Assembly (NCBI GenBank): GCA_008921705.1
Contig: VFFE01007724.1
Span: forward strand, 3,954,153 to 4,018,152
Source: Burhinus oedicnemus
Taxonomy: Eukaryota > Chordata > Aves > Charadriiformes > Burhinidae
Direction: 5' to 3'
Length of the DNA: 64,000 nt
The notes under the pieces were generated by a model. The model saw nothing but the letters and a program-made list of their open reading frames with translations. It ran no database searches and was not told the DNA's origin. The translations under genes and the position numbers were made by a program. Positions 24,032-36,446 of this stretch are shown one piece after another; position 1 is the stretch's first letter; every line of letters starts with the position of its first letter.

Positions 24032-27000
24032 CTGCTGGCATTAAAATCTCCAAGACAACTCTGAAAGCCTCAGCCTGTGGATTTAGGGGACAGGGATGTA
24101 GGTGAAGGAAGCGCCCAGCCCATGCACGAAAGGGGATGCTGTTGGTCCGGGCTCTGCTCAGCCCTGGGGGTGACCATGCCATGCTGGGGCGCGTGGGAAA
24201 CATTCCCCCAGGACTGCACTCAGATGCCCACACTCCTGGGGTTGAAAACCAGAGAAAAGAGGGCATCACCACGCTCACATTTCATGCCATGTGTGCATCA
24301 GCGCTTCCCATTATCACACTGCATGTATGACACTTTTTGCAAGTAGCAAGGAGGTACAGAAAACACAAATCTTAAATCGAAGAGTTAACTTTCCTTAAAA
24401 AGATAGTGACAAATCACATTTCTCTATACAAATCTGTGCACAGCCAGAATCCTCCCCTGTGTAATTTCTGACTTCAATAGGCAAGGGCTGGTTGCGGGCC
24501 ATAATTAGAGCTGGCCGGGGAACAACGGGTTTGTTTCATGGCAACTTCTGAGGTTTCAAAATCTGTTTATGCTCTGCAGAGGAAGCGAAATCAAAACATT
24601 TCTAATATGAGATGGGAGTCTGTCAAAATGTCCATGTTCTGAGCAGAGAACCTCGTTTCGCTGCAGGTCTTCCCCTGCCCTCTTCACCGCGGTGGGGGCA
24701 CGGGGCATGTGTGCAGCCGGGAGCAATTACAGGGCGGATACGCCTGGGTGCCAAATGCATCGGTGCTCAGAGCAACCCACGTGTTTCCATAAAAATAGAT
24801 GAAGTTGAAAACATCGTGACCGCTCTTGCCTGAAATGTTTAGCTTGTTTGGGATCACGCTGACCTGGTAATGCATCACACCAGCACCCCGGTGGGGCAGA
24901 GGCCGACTTAAACGGACACGCTCGTCTTCTGTTTGGTACATCTGTCTAGAAAGACCTTAAAAATCTGATTTTTTTCTAAGGTCTAGCAAAGACTTTAAAA
25001 ATATCTGCTCTGTGGGGATATTAAAGGCCCGATGGCATATTTGGCAGGAGTGGACGTCTGCCTGGGAATCGCTGGCATTTCCTCTCCTGCCCCACGTGTT
25101 TGCTGACCGTCTGCGCCTCTGCTGCTCTCCGTCCCAGGGCGGCTCAGTGCAGCTGCGTACGCAGTGTGTAGCTCACAAAATGCTTTGCAATCCTTTCCGT
25201 GAAAGCTGCTAATCAATTATAGCTGGATAGTTTAGTCTTCACGTCATCGTGTTGAAGAAGTATTCTCTGACCCTGACAGAAGGACTTGAACTAGCAGATA
25301 CTGGTAGTCCTTGACCTTGGAGCAGTTTGAGAAATAGCACCTCTCTATTGCTATGGATGCAGAGAGACTTATCAAAACCCCTATAGACCAAAGGACTGGG
25401 ATTTTCGTGCTGGGGTCTATGTGGCTGGAACGATACACAAGGGGGAATGCCAGCCAAAATTCTTCTCCAGTTGGGTAATACAATTTTATAAAACTTTTGT
25501 TTGTAAAAGCTTCGGACAACTTTGTGATATTCCAGATCAACTAAAACTTAAAAGCCTTTGAGATAGACATTGTATTGACTTAAGAGGAGACCACCTGCGG
25601 GAACTGCCAGCCTGACCCAGCTGGATGTCAGCAACTCCCTTCCCAGCCTCCTACACCCAAAGAAATTTCCACTCTGACCTCAGACAGCACGAGCCATTGT
25701 CTTCAGTGAACAAGAAAATGGTTTCAAATGGAGTCCCACTTTCAGGTACCAGCCCCTCACTTGTGCTACTGATTGATGAAGACCGCCACAATGAGGCCAA
25801 CTTCTTCTCTGTGATCTCCCAGATCCCATGAAGTGCAATAAGGCAAAGGCGGTGGCACATGCAGGCAGAGGAGGACTTCCCTGGCGCTGACATCTGAAAT
25901 CTGAGCCCTTACATTACCACTAAGATGGGAGAAGTGGAGCTGCTGTGTGAGGGCGAGACACAATACTTCTGCAATGTAATATGTGACCTGAAACTTCAGC
26001 TTCTTTCTAAATAACGTAGCCCCTTGCTTTGCAGCGGGGCGGCCAGGAAGTTTACAATAAAGAACAGAAACCGTTCTCCTCTGCCAGATTCACCATCGTC
26101 ACATGCTTAACCCCTTTGGCATGTAAAGGAAATTCAAGGGTTGCCTTTCCCATGTGAGTATACTTGAGTTCATTAATAGACTCCAAAATACACAGGAAAC
26201 GGGGAAATCACGGAGCAGTGAGATTAAACTGCTGCTTCCAGCTCTGCGGATGGCGACTGCTGCAGAGCGAGGGCTGCAGCACGCTTCGGAACCCGAACCA
26301 CAGCTTCCTTCTGAGCTGGGGCTGGTTTCGTTCAAGGACAAGAAAAAGTACCCAGCCGGTTAGATAACCGCTTACCCCTCCATGGCCTTGGTCTCCGGAC
26401 CTGCGTGCAGACAGTGCCTGGCTGCCGCAGGAGGTGACACAGGGCCATGGGTGGCTTGGTGGCCCCGGGAGCAGGCTAAGTGGTACAGCTGCTTGGGGCA
26501 GGTTTTTGAGGACCTTGCAAAAATGGCACATCCCCTCCAAAGGCTTTTCTCCAGGCAATATTTTCAAGGGGAATTGTTCAAAGGTGGTGTTGAAAATGCT
26601 GGCTCCTGATTTTCCCACCCCACCCTCACTGAGTCAAGGAACAGCCCTGGCTGGTGTCCCATGAACCGGCATTTTTGCAAGAGAAACCTCCATGCTTCAC
26701 AGTTGTTCAGGTCCCCCCTTCATCAGTGATAAAGGACCAACGCCACAAGTGGGGTCTAAAGTCCTTTTAAATCAGAAACCTTGAGTTCCTGAACAAATTA
26801 TATCCTCTGACTCTTCAGGATACACAAAGCAACACCGGTGTGTGAAGTTCAGTGATAATATTTGAGTGCTGCTGTGAACCGCATGCCATTGCAGCGTGCA
26901 AACTGGTGTGTCATCGGAAAGCCAGCTAAAACCATCACTGGCTGCTGCGGTGCTTCCACAAAATAAAATCATTCCTTCCACACTTAAAATAGCACGATCT

Positions 27001-30000
27001 AGATAAGGAAGGTAGGCAAACTTTTCCGAAAAGTCATTTGTCTTCCTATCACGCCAGTCATTTCTTTCCCTGGGGATGTACAAGCATTAATTCCCTTTAC
27101 CCACAATTAGCAATTTTTATGAGTAAAGTTCTTTTCTTTTTTAGAATATTTTGCACCTAAAAAGTCTGTTAAATTAATTTTCACAGAGTGGTGATTTTGA
27201 CACCAAAGCAAAGGAACAACGTGAGGAAGATAGATGTAAAAATGTGTGGACCCAACAGAGCTGCTTGTGCAGGATGGGGTGCTGGGGCTGATGCTCTCTG
27301 CTCTCTGGCCGTGTCCCTCATCTTCAGAGCCAACAGGACTGGCCATCCCCAATCACGCCTGGAAAACACAGCCGTAAGCTCACGGAGGCTGAGCTGTGCC
27401 CTCTCTCTTCCCCAAGTGCCTCAAAGGCATGGGGAAGGCAGGCGTGCCATCGGCGTGCTGGTGGGCTGCTGCACCTCAGTGCAACCAAAAGTACGGGGAG
27501 ATACCTGCTCCTCTGTCCCCTTCTTGTACCCTCTTCTCAGAGGAGTCAATGACTTCCAGCTCCGCTGCATTGCTAATATCCCCCAGCAGTCCCACTGACA
27601 TCAGTGACACTTCTGTAGTAAAATGCGATTTGAGATGACGAAGGGGCAAAAAACCTGGCTCCGCAGTGTGTCCATACTGGCCATCGTTGCCATGTTAACG
27701 GCAGCAGGTTAGCCTAATAAGAGAAAGGAGCGTAGTAACTTTAACAAGGGCACTAGCTTCCTAATAGCCTGAGTGCTTTCCTTAGTACACTTCAGACTTA
27801 AAAAGCCTTTCTCCGAATAGCTCTCTGCCGGTTATATCACCAACAGAAAATAGCTTTGAGGGAGGAAGATGGGTTTCTTTCGCATGCAGTCACACGCGGG
27901 TATGTATCGCCCCGAGTTTGTCATGCCCTGACTTTCTCTCAGCTGTCAGCCTGGCCGGCGCTGGGAGCAGCAGCTATTCCTGGGCACTTCCCCGGGCACT
28001 TGCCAAACCAGAGAGACAAGTCACAGCACTGCGGGGTGGCAAAACGAGGGGAATGATCTGAGTGACTTTGAGCCATGAGTTAGAGGAGACAGAGGAAAAT
28101 GAAAGGCTGAGAACAGGAAAACCTCTTCCCCTAAAGCGTATGCATCTGATGTAAAAGAGCCTGAAAGTTTCTCAAAATTGTTCGTTTTATTTTTTTTTTC
28201 AGATAGCATGTTTCAACTACATTGACCCTTCAAAAAATTACCTTAAGTATGCCCAGACCCATAATCTTCGCTTTGCCATGAGCAGGCTGCTCTCTTTGAA
28301 CAGCCCAACACTTGCGGACAACTCTACCATCACAGGGAGACAGGTTCCAGCTCTGCTTCTTCACAACCCCCCCAGAATAAACCAGTGTGTGCAGAACTGG
28401 GCACCACCCTCCCGTAACAACTACGCACTGTCAATGTGCTCCTTCCAGAGACTGGCTGAGAACAAGATCCAGTGAGTCCATGAAGGACTTGTGTTTTATG
28501 AAAGAAGAGTCAAAATGTTAGCAGTATGCAATGGGTGGAGAGGACACGCAGTGACCGCCGGGCGATGCGACCTGTTGGGACTGTGGGTCAGTCAACCAGA
28601 AATGTCACGCTCATTTCATCTGGTAGCATTTGGTCCATTTGTTTTAATTGCATATAAATGCAAAGCAGAAAGAATGGGCTGCGGTTATTGTTGGAGCCGG
28701 TAAAACATTTTGTGCGAAGAGAGGGTTGGTCTTCAACCATCCAAGTAAAACCCATTGCCTAAACAATAAAGCTTAAAAGATGAGCAAATTGCTGTTTATG
28801 GGTTGTTCCATTTCCATACCACTCAGGACGAAGCCAGGGCTGAATACATGAGCAAATTTGCTGCCTAACTTATTAGAAAAACAATCCTTGTGCAGGATTT
28901 GAGCCATTTTGAATCATTCACTCAGAGCAAAGAGGGAAGATGAGGGCAGCAGCAGCCGGAGCAATATTAGGGACAGCATTATCGGTCCAGATCTGCGAAC
29001 GCTGGTGCAGGCAAAACACATGTGGAGGACATAGCGTGAGTGTAACTGCCTTGTGGCAGCCTGAAGAAATAACCCAGGTAGTGCTACGTGCCAACCAGCC
29101 CACCTCAGGCTGGGGAAGGGGAGTGGTTCCCGGGGCGCGTTCTGATTCCTGGCCCGGCGCCTGTCACCCTTCTGTGTGCTGAGCAGCTGGACCAGATTTT
29201 ACAAACTCAAGCTGGTTTGGGGAATGCGATGCCTCGTTGGCATGCGGCTATTCAAGCTGGTGCCTATTATGTCGCTCATATTAAAATGCCATGAAAACAG
29301 GCATTGTGCACTGAGAGGCTGAGCAAACCTTGTTATACAGTAATTATGCAATCAGTATATAATCTAATTTTGGTGGCTGGGGTTTGGAAGGGAAGTTTTG
29401 GTTCCTAGATGCTCGTAGGGGTCTCTACAATGAAATATGCATATAGACATATTTACAACCAGTGGCAATAAAAATTCTGAGCGATGCTAACTATATTGAG
29501 CTTCTGCGACGTCGAGAGCAACTTACAAAAGCCCCGCACAGCTGGGAGACTCTTCTATTCAGTAGTCAGACTTCTGCAATTGAAATGCTCTACAATTAAC
29601 AGCCCCTTCTGGAACAGGGCAGGAAAGAGCTTTCAAAACCCATGAAGGGGTGGGTTTTTTTGAGATTTTTGCAGCTCTTCCCCTGAATTTGAGAGGAAGC
29701 CAAAGCTTTTCAAAGCTTTTATAAAACAAACAAGCAAAACCAAATCCCCTCTCCACCCTCCCAGCGACAGGAACACCCTGGATGAGCAAATTGCCCTTTA
29801 CCAAGATTCTTCCCTGGTGGTGAAAGTCCCACAGGCAGAGCGAGAACTGGAATTTGCGTTTCTTGCCGCCCTATTTTTTTCACATCCCTGGTGCTCGGCA
29901 TGGTTTGAACTCAGCTATTTGCTGTGGCAGGGTGCAAATTTTGCTGGGGGAGAATTTTATTGGTTTGAGCCTGCTGAGAAACTGTTTCCAAAGAAAGTTC

Positions 30001-30178
30001 AATCAGGATGGGCGTGTTCCTATGAAAAGTTTGACTTTCCCTGTATCCGCAATTTTTACAAAACAATGTTAGTGGAAAAGCTCCCTTAATCTTCCTTTCT
30101 ATGGACACACAGTCCTGTGGCTATACAGGGCAGAAACTTAGAGAGTCAAAGAGGAGTCCAGGATTTCTTCTATCTGAT
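24032..30178. other. Unique non-coding DNA
   Basis: No recognisable gene or clear interspersed repeat in this 6 kb. Frames such as 25625-25831 (68 codons), 27188-27598 (136 codons) and 28278-28475 (65 codons) lack domains and splice or promoter context. A poly-T run lies near 28189-28200. Old repeats may be present but unrecognisable. Confidence 0.5.
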
Positions 30179-30261
30179 GGGCCGAATTCTTTGCTGGTAT
30201 AAATAGATTGAACTCTGCTCAGTGGGACCGTGGCCATTTATGCCAATAGAGGACTTGGCCC
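30179..30261. mobile_element. Possible full-length ancient amniote hairpin relic
   Basis: The left end GGGCCGAATTCTTTGCTGGTATAA and the right end CATTTATGCCAATAGAGGACTTGGCCC are imperfect reverse complements in order (GGCC-AATTCT...CTGGTATAA against TTATGCCA...GGCC). They flank an ACTCTGCTCAGTGGGA centre. This is the layout of the palindromic amniote element whose halves may lie at 11696 and 15055. Divergence is high. Confidence 0.4.
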
Positions 30262-31184
30262 GCAGTCACAGCCTGTTTCTTTTTTTAAACCACATGAGAC
30301 ATGTCCCGAACTGCGTGCAGCCAGGTTCAGACCCCGGCTACCATCACTTTCTAGGTACGTAGGGCTATTTTGGTCAGAAGCCGGGCAGTCCCGCTCGCTG
30401 CTTCAGCCTGTGCCCAGGAGACACCAAGGGGGGACAAGGGGACGCAGACGAGCCCCAGGTTTGGAGAGCCCACGGACATCCCTGTCACGCTCCCTGTTTC
30501 TGCTGGCTCTCAGGAGAAGAGCTGTCAGATATCGCAGCCCAGATCAGCCCAGCTAAGCCTGGAGGAGATTAGGAGTAGATTTACACAGGGTCTATACATA
30601 GGGCTGTGGGCATGTGTCCCGGCTTGGCTTTACACAGCGCAGATGTTCATGGAAACTCCCTAGAAAGGACTTTCTTGGCCACTTTTCCTCCTGCACCATC
30701 TGCCCCAAGCTACTGCGTTTTGCTGCTCTCCATCCCTTCCTCGGCCATCCCACGGCTGCTCCCCTCCGCATCTACTTGCAGAACTTGCTTTTCCTCCTCT
30801 CCCGGGGATGCAGATCTTCTCTGGTCCCTTGGGAGAGGGTCCCTGGGGACTGAAAAGCAGGGAGCTGCGATGTGTCCCCTCCACGCAGGCTGTGGCTAGG
30901 GGATCCAGGCTGCGTCCCTCCTCGTGCAGAGCTCCCACAGAGGTGGCTGAATTCCACGGGGGGAGATTTGAAGGGCTGAACACCTGCGGGGGAGAGGGGA
31001 GTATCGGACTATCGGAGCCGTGGGTTTGGGCTGGCCTCAGAGAGCCCATGGAGGCTCAGCAGGTTTTCTCCGACTCATAAAAACGTGCTTTAAAAGCTAA
31101 TAGATTTACACATCTACTTTTTACAGAGCATTTTAAAACGGCAACTCCTGACTCTAAAAAGAAACACAAGAATTCAATAAATCA
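30262..31184. other. Unique non-coding DNA, GC-rich
   Basis: No gene is supported. Several 90-130 codon frames overlap on both strands between 30370 and 31080, as expected in GC-rich DNA with few stop codons. Confidence 0.5.
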
Positions 31185-31325
31185 TTAAAGCGCTGCGCCC
31201 ACAAGCACAGCCATGTCTAATCCTTCAGCTTCCGCGTTTTTGGGTACGTGAAAGCCAGAGGTTGCCACGGCCAACCGGCTAAACGCTGCGAACCACGGCC
31301 GCCTCCGGCCAGTCGTTGCCCCTTT
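31185..31325. other. Short CpG-dense segment
   Basis: By hand count there are about 13 CpG dinucleotides in 140 bases, unusually many for bulk vertebrate DNA. It is far shorter than a usual CpG island and has no adjoining coding frame, so it could be a regulatory element or a recent GC-rich patch. Confidence 0.45.
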
Positions 31326-34300
31326 GAACCAGCACTACAAAGACTTGGCTTCCTGACTCCCACCTGCGGAAAATTGCTTTCGCTGCTGCCCCTGTGAAGG
31401 ATTGCAGGGAAAGCTCACCTGGGCAGGGGCTGCCGGCGGAGGGGGACCCCCCTGCGCCCTCCCTGACCTAGTTTTAGGTCACTTTTCTGGCAAAATAAAA
31501 CTCATGCAATCATGCTGGCTGTGTGGATGTATTTCTGGCTGCCCATCCGTCCGCCCCCGAATGATTTATGATTCCCCCCCCAAGCCAAGTTCAGTGACAC
31601 TGATGCTGGCAGGATGAAGGCAGGCTCCTCTTCATCCCTCTGCCTCCCAGCCCAGCGCGGCGCTTGCTCCGGGTGTTGCTTCCCAGACAGGACACACAGC
31701 CTGGCAAGGGAAGAGATTTCCACCCTCATTCTCCTCCTTTTTCCTTGTGTGACATTTTTACTTCCTACAAAATTGTGTATGCCCTCCGGACAAGTGATTA
31801 AATTAGAAGACCAACAATACATGAAGAAGAAGCGGGATCAATTCGCAGAGAAGCGACAGAAAGTGGTTTATTACATCTTTTATCTTTTTTGCTGGGAGAT
31901 CATTTGCCAAATCATTAAAAGAAAAACCAAGTGAACGGGACGACCAGCAACTAAAAATTGCCTTTTTCTTCACAAATTGATGTGATGACAATATTATTTT
32001 GAATAAAAAAATTTAAAAAATAGATCACCTAAAACTCCTTTTGAGGTCAGATTCTGAACTCAGTTACCCCACTAGCTCACTAATTTATTGTAGCAGTTCA
32101 AGCCATCATGCCTGTATTTACCACCAACTAAAAGGACACGGCTCCCATGGCAGCTCCTCTGACAACAGACTATATATGTGCACCCAGCGCCTGTTTGCCA
32201 AAATACAAACCTCCAACCCTTCCTCTGCTTCCACCACCAGATCAAGACCCTGGTCCATCAACATGCAGCAGTTACACTGCTTCTTGCACTTTACATCCAC
32301 TTTCACCTCCTTTTAAACCAGCTGCAGTCCAGAAGGCAAGTAAGAATAAAGCCCGGTTTCCAAAAAACCTTCCAAAATGAGAGAAGTTGCCAGTTTTTAT
32401 CAAGCAATAATTTCCAGGTGCAGTGAGCTGTCAAAGCACAAGATGTGCTGAACTGGGCTGGGAATAACATTGCTGAAATCACCAAAAAATACTGCAAATC
32501 CCAGTGAAAGAAATCCTTAGAGCTGCAGGAGGGACATCAGGCTTGTTGCCTTTTCCTGATTTTCCCTTGCTCTTTTTTAACCTTATTTGAGCTGCTCGTG
32601 ACTGGCAAGAGCATCGTCTTCTGCTAGAATCTGTCTGGATCCAGGATATACAAGCCAGAGAAAGATCCAAAGCCTGTCAATTATCAGCAGACAGGAGATG
32701 ATAACAAACTTGAAACAGGTCCAACATTTAAAACCCTTGCTATAAAAAGGCAAAAGATTATTCAATCAGAGAAAACAACACTGCAATACCTATTAGAGCT
32801 GGGTCACCATGTTTTCATTGAGAACTGTATCTTCTGCTTTTGCTCCATCATCTGCTATTCACATGACTCCACTTAGCAACCGTATCTGATTAGGCTTGTT
32901 TGTGTGCCGGGTGCTATTATTTTTTGTTTGAATTAGTGCCTCCTGGTTTTTTTCTATTTCCCAAAAAATAGCTGAATTATCTCCTTTCACCCAGAGCTTG
33001 GGTGCCTGGTTATTCCCCTTTTGCGTGGTAAAGCTGAGCGTCCTCACTGTTGTCGCTTTATGGCTGGGATGGGTGAAAACGAAACTCATTTTCATGCAAA
33101 TCCCCACTGTCTATCAGACATCATAGTTGTCAAGCAGGTCATTAGAGGCCTACTGTGTTAAATGAAGATTACTAATTAGAGCTGAAGAAATAATTTGCAA
33201 CAAATAATTTATCCAATGAATTTAGATTTTTTTTTTTTCTCCTTGTGGAGTCTCTGTAGAGCAGGTTGTTACTTCGCCAAAGTTGGTCATTATTTGAAAT
33301 GTTTTTAACTCATTATGCTCGGGGTGATTGATTCTGATTTTTCAGTATTACTTTTCTGAGCTAGATGGTTAGTTGACGTTGATCACAGGATATGGGATTT
33401 ATCTCCTGGCTCAGGTGTCAAAATATGGCTGAAATGAATAAACACCAGTATATACTTAAAAAGTATGTTCCCTGAACACTGATTTGTGTTTATGTGAACA
33501 TCACAACATAAGAGTAGTTTGGGAATTTTCCATTAAAATATATTTATCTAGCAAAAAAATGTAACTGTAAAATCTAAAATTTTACTGGGAGCAAATCTCG
33601 CATAAGGCAAAAAGACCCTCCAGCCGGTGGTGTGTTATGCAAGTCTTGTGAATATCACCAAAAATAGGAAAAACAAGGAGTTTATCCTGCAGGGAAAAGG
33701 GGAACAAATGCATCTGGCTGCTAACGTCCCCAAAGGCCCTGTAGGACCCTACACGCATCTGTTAAATATAGAAGTAACTGAAAATGAAAACTTATGTGTC
33801 ATGATTCATAGTCACAGGAAACAGGATTTAGCAAAATCTGATCAGTTCACTACAATGGAAAATGTCGAAACATGGATTTTGGATAATTTTGATTGACCAT
33901 GTCTCTTCAACCTATGACACATTCTGTTACTTTGGCTCAAAATGTTCATCTGATTCAGCCTGAAAAGAGAAACTGAAATTTTCGATTGATTTTCATCCTG
34001 TTACAAAAGCCAGTTTCTACAGACGTTAATTCTGGCATGATGCACTCTATGAACATTCAAAGAAAGGTGGAGCACAAAGAAAGGAGCAAAATTCACCCAG
34101 TGAATTAATTCCAACATCCAAGCACATATTCACAGGAAACCGTTTGCAATATTCACCATCTTTAATAATAACGTGGGGCAAAGTCACACCTGTGGTTGAT
34201 ACTACAAAATCCTGGATTGCAAAGGAGCAGCTTCATTTTCAGCCCTGCTAATGAAAAATATGGAGAGCAGTCTTGGGGGGGCTTAAGAGAGTTTCAATGA

Positions 34301-36015
34301 ATTAAAAAAAGACAATTTGTACCAGACTCTTCAATCCCATCTGCTTCATATCTGGAGCGCTTGGTGTTCCCTGCGCTGACTCACTCGCCTTTGTGTTTGC
34401 AGGCGGGAGAGGCAGCATCGCCGCCGAGCAGGGATGGGAGATGGAGAGATACTCAGCAGGAAAGGGGAGGAAAAAAAAAACACCAGCAAACACTCAAAGC
34501 TTGCTTGTCTAGTCTAAACAGCTCCCAGGGCAAAGCATGCAAGGTTGATAAATCTGCTGAGAGGGGAAAGCTGGTTGGGGAGAAGCGATGAAGATTTTTT
34601 TTGCTTTGTGGCTCCTCCACGGACCTTCCATCCTTCCACTGCAAACCTTGAGGAAGTCAGGGGAAGGTTGTGGGAACCAGGACTTTTCTCCCTGAAACCA
34701 GGTGTTTTGAACCGTGGCTGCTGGGCATCAGGTGCTGGAGCCTTTTACGGCTTCCTCGCCTATGGCCTTGGCTAAGAACAGCCAAATCTTTGTTTGCTGT
34801 CACCAAAACCAAAGAAGACTTCATGACAATCACAGGAGGCATGTGGAATGGGAGATGGACTGGGATAAAAGGAGGTCTGAGGTTCAGCGGCATTTATGCT
34901 GACTGCGTGGCACCGGTGACAATGGGACACGATGGCCCTGGGGAGGGAGAACCAAGCAGTGTTAAGGGACATGCGCTGCATTCCCAGCTTGGCCATCAGT
35001 GCTGTGTGCAACCCTGGATAATCTCATGTCCATCTTAAATGGGGAATAACCACTCTTCTTCAAGATGTGCTTTGAGTTCCCTGGATAAGTCATTTTATAT
35101 AAGACCTAACTGACTATCTTGATACATGGATAAAATGCACACATAGAAAGGAGCCCAGATCAACTCCCAAACCAAGGAAAATCTTATCCTAGGCATGTCA
35201 GCCCACCTCTTTCACTGACTCTCTCTCTCGCACATGCAAAACAAGCACAGCCTGAGCAATATTTGACTCTGTGCGAGACCAGTTGGACCCACAACATCTG
35301 CATGGGTTTGGAGCAAGGCAAAATCAGCTTGACCCCTTTTGCAGTGGAGGCCATCCCCTCTAACCGCCTCCCTGTGGGAATGAAGCCTTTCACGGAGCCG
35401 CATCGCCGCTGGGGAGACAATAGCAGCACGGCTGCAAATGCAGCACTTCTGTGTTTAAATACATTTTCCCCCAGAGTGAGCATAGGTTTAAAAAAAACCA
35501 ACACAACACACCAAAAAAACCACTGAAGAGAAAAACGACCTTATTCAAAGCTGGCTGAACTCAATGGGAAGACTTCCCCTGAATTTCAATGAGCTCCAGC
35601 AAGGCCTGTGGGGCTGGATTAACATAAGAGCTGGGAGGAAGATTTCCAGGTGCTCCCCACACCCAGGGCCAGGTTTTCCAAGAAGACTCAGCACCAATGT
35701 GTTTTGCCCTCCAGCTCCATAATGTGTTTACAGCTGGGCAGCCTGGCAATGGCAAGGAGAATTTCTGCACTGCGTAGGAAACCCTGGCTGCCAAAGAAAT
35801 ACAGATATATATTTCTAAGGGAGATTATCTAACTTTCCATCCATGGCAGAAGAGATGCCGCACGACTCGTCCCAGATGTGCCTGGCTGGCTGAGACATGC
35901 ACCCGTGCTGCCAGGGTGGGCACCGGCGCAGGGTTCACCTCCCCAGCCAGGCTTGTGATGTCTTGTTGTGGTCTCCTTGCTGTGGCTGGGAGAGCCCGGA
36001 TTGCACCACCACCGC
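31326..36015. other. Unique non-coding DNA
   Basis: No recognisable gene. 32800-33360 is AT-rich with homeodomain-type TAAT cores (for example ACTAATTAGAG near 33170) and a poly-T run at 33227-33239. A GTG-started 89-codon frame (33627-33896) has no domain. A weak amniote repeat-like segment (CAATGGGAAGACTTCCCCTG, then TTTCAATGAGCTCCAGCA) lies near 35553-35605. Confidence 0.5.
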
Positions 36016-36114
36016 CAGTTGGGGATGGGGATGGGGGGTGGGGATTGGATGGGGATGGGATGGTCATGGGATGGGAATGGGGCTAGAAGTGGGGATGGGA
36101 TGGAGATGGGACAA
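36016..36114. repeat. G-rich GGGATGG-type minisatellite
   Basis: About 100 bases of variant GGGGATGG / GGGATGG units. Many G-runs of three or more on the plus strand make G-quadruplex formation plausible. Units are too irregular for a simple microsatellite. Confidence 0.85.
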
Positions 36115-36392
36115 GCAACAGCTCCGGGAGAGACCTGCCCTCCTTTGCAGGAATGCAGGCGGGTGGATGTGCAACAGCCCATAAAGGTGCGGCCCCTCTC
36201 AGCGAGGGCAACTCGGCTCTTGTGCTGGGGAAAAATTCCTCCCTGACCCCTGTGTCCTCTCTGCAGAGTCTGGACCAGGAGGAGGGACATGACAGTACAT
36301 CCCTGAGCTGCAAAGATTTCCCATCTCAGGAGCCTCAGCACAGTATTCCCAGTCTCTTGTGGCCAGGCCCCGTGAACACTAAAGAACGAGCA
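36115..36392. other. Unique non-coding DNA
   Basis: Nothing recognisable; it lies inside an unsupported 153-codon frame (36153-36614) that has no domain. Confidence 0.5.
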
Positions 36393-36446
36393 GCAGTTAC
36401 TCTTAATACTGCAGTTACTCTTAATACTGCAGTTACTCCTGCTATT
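36393..36446. repeat. Three-unit 18-bp tandem repeat
   Basis: Units 36393-36410 and 36411-36428 are identical (GCAGTTACTCTTAATACT); the third (36429-36446) diverges in its second half. Because 18 is divisible by three, the plus-strand frame reads repeated VTLNTA hexapeptides, but the surrounding frame is not otherwise supported. Confidence 0.92.

Noticed and set aside
33627..33896. 89-codon plus frame with protein-like composition
   Set aside because: It starts at GTG, an in-frame TAA lies about 30 bases upstream, and no domain or convincing splice site is visible. Frames of this length are expected by chance in this AT content.
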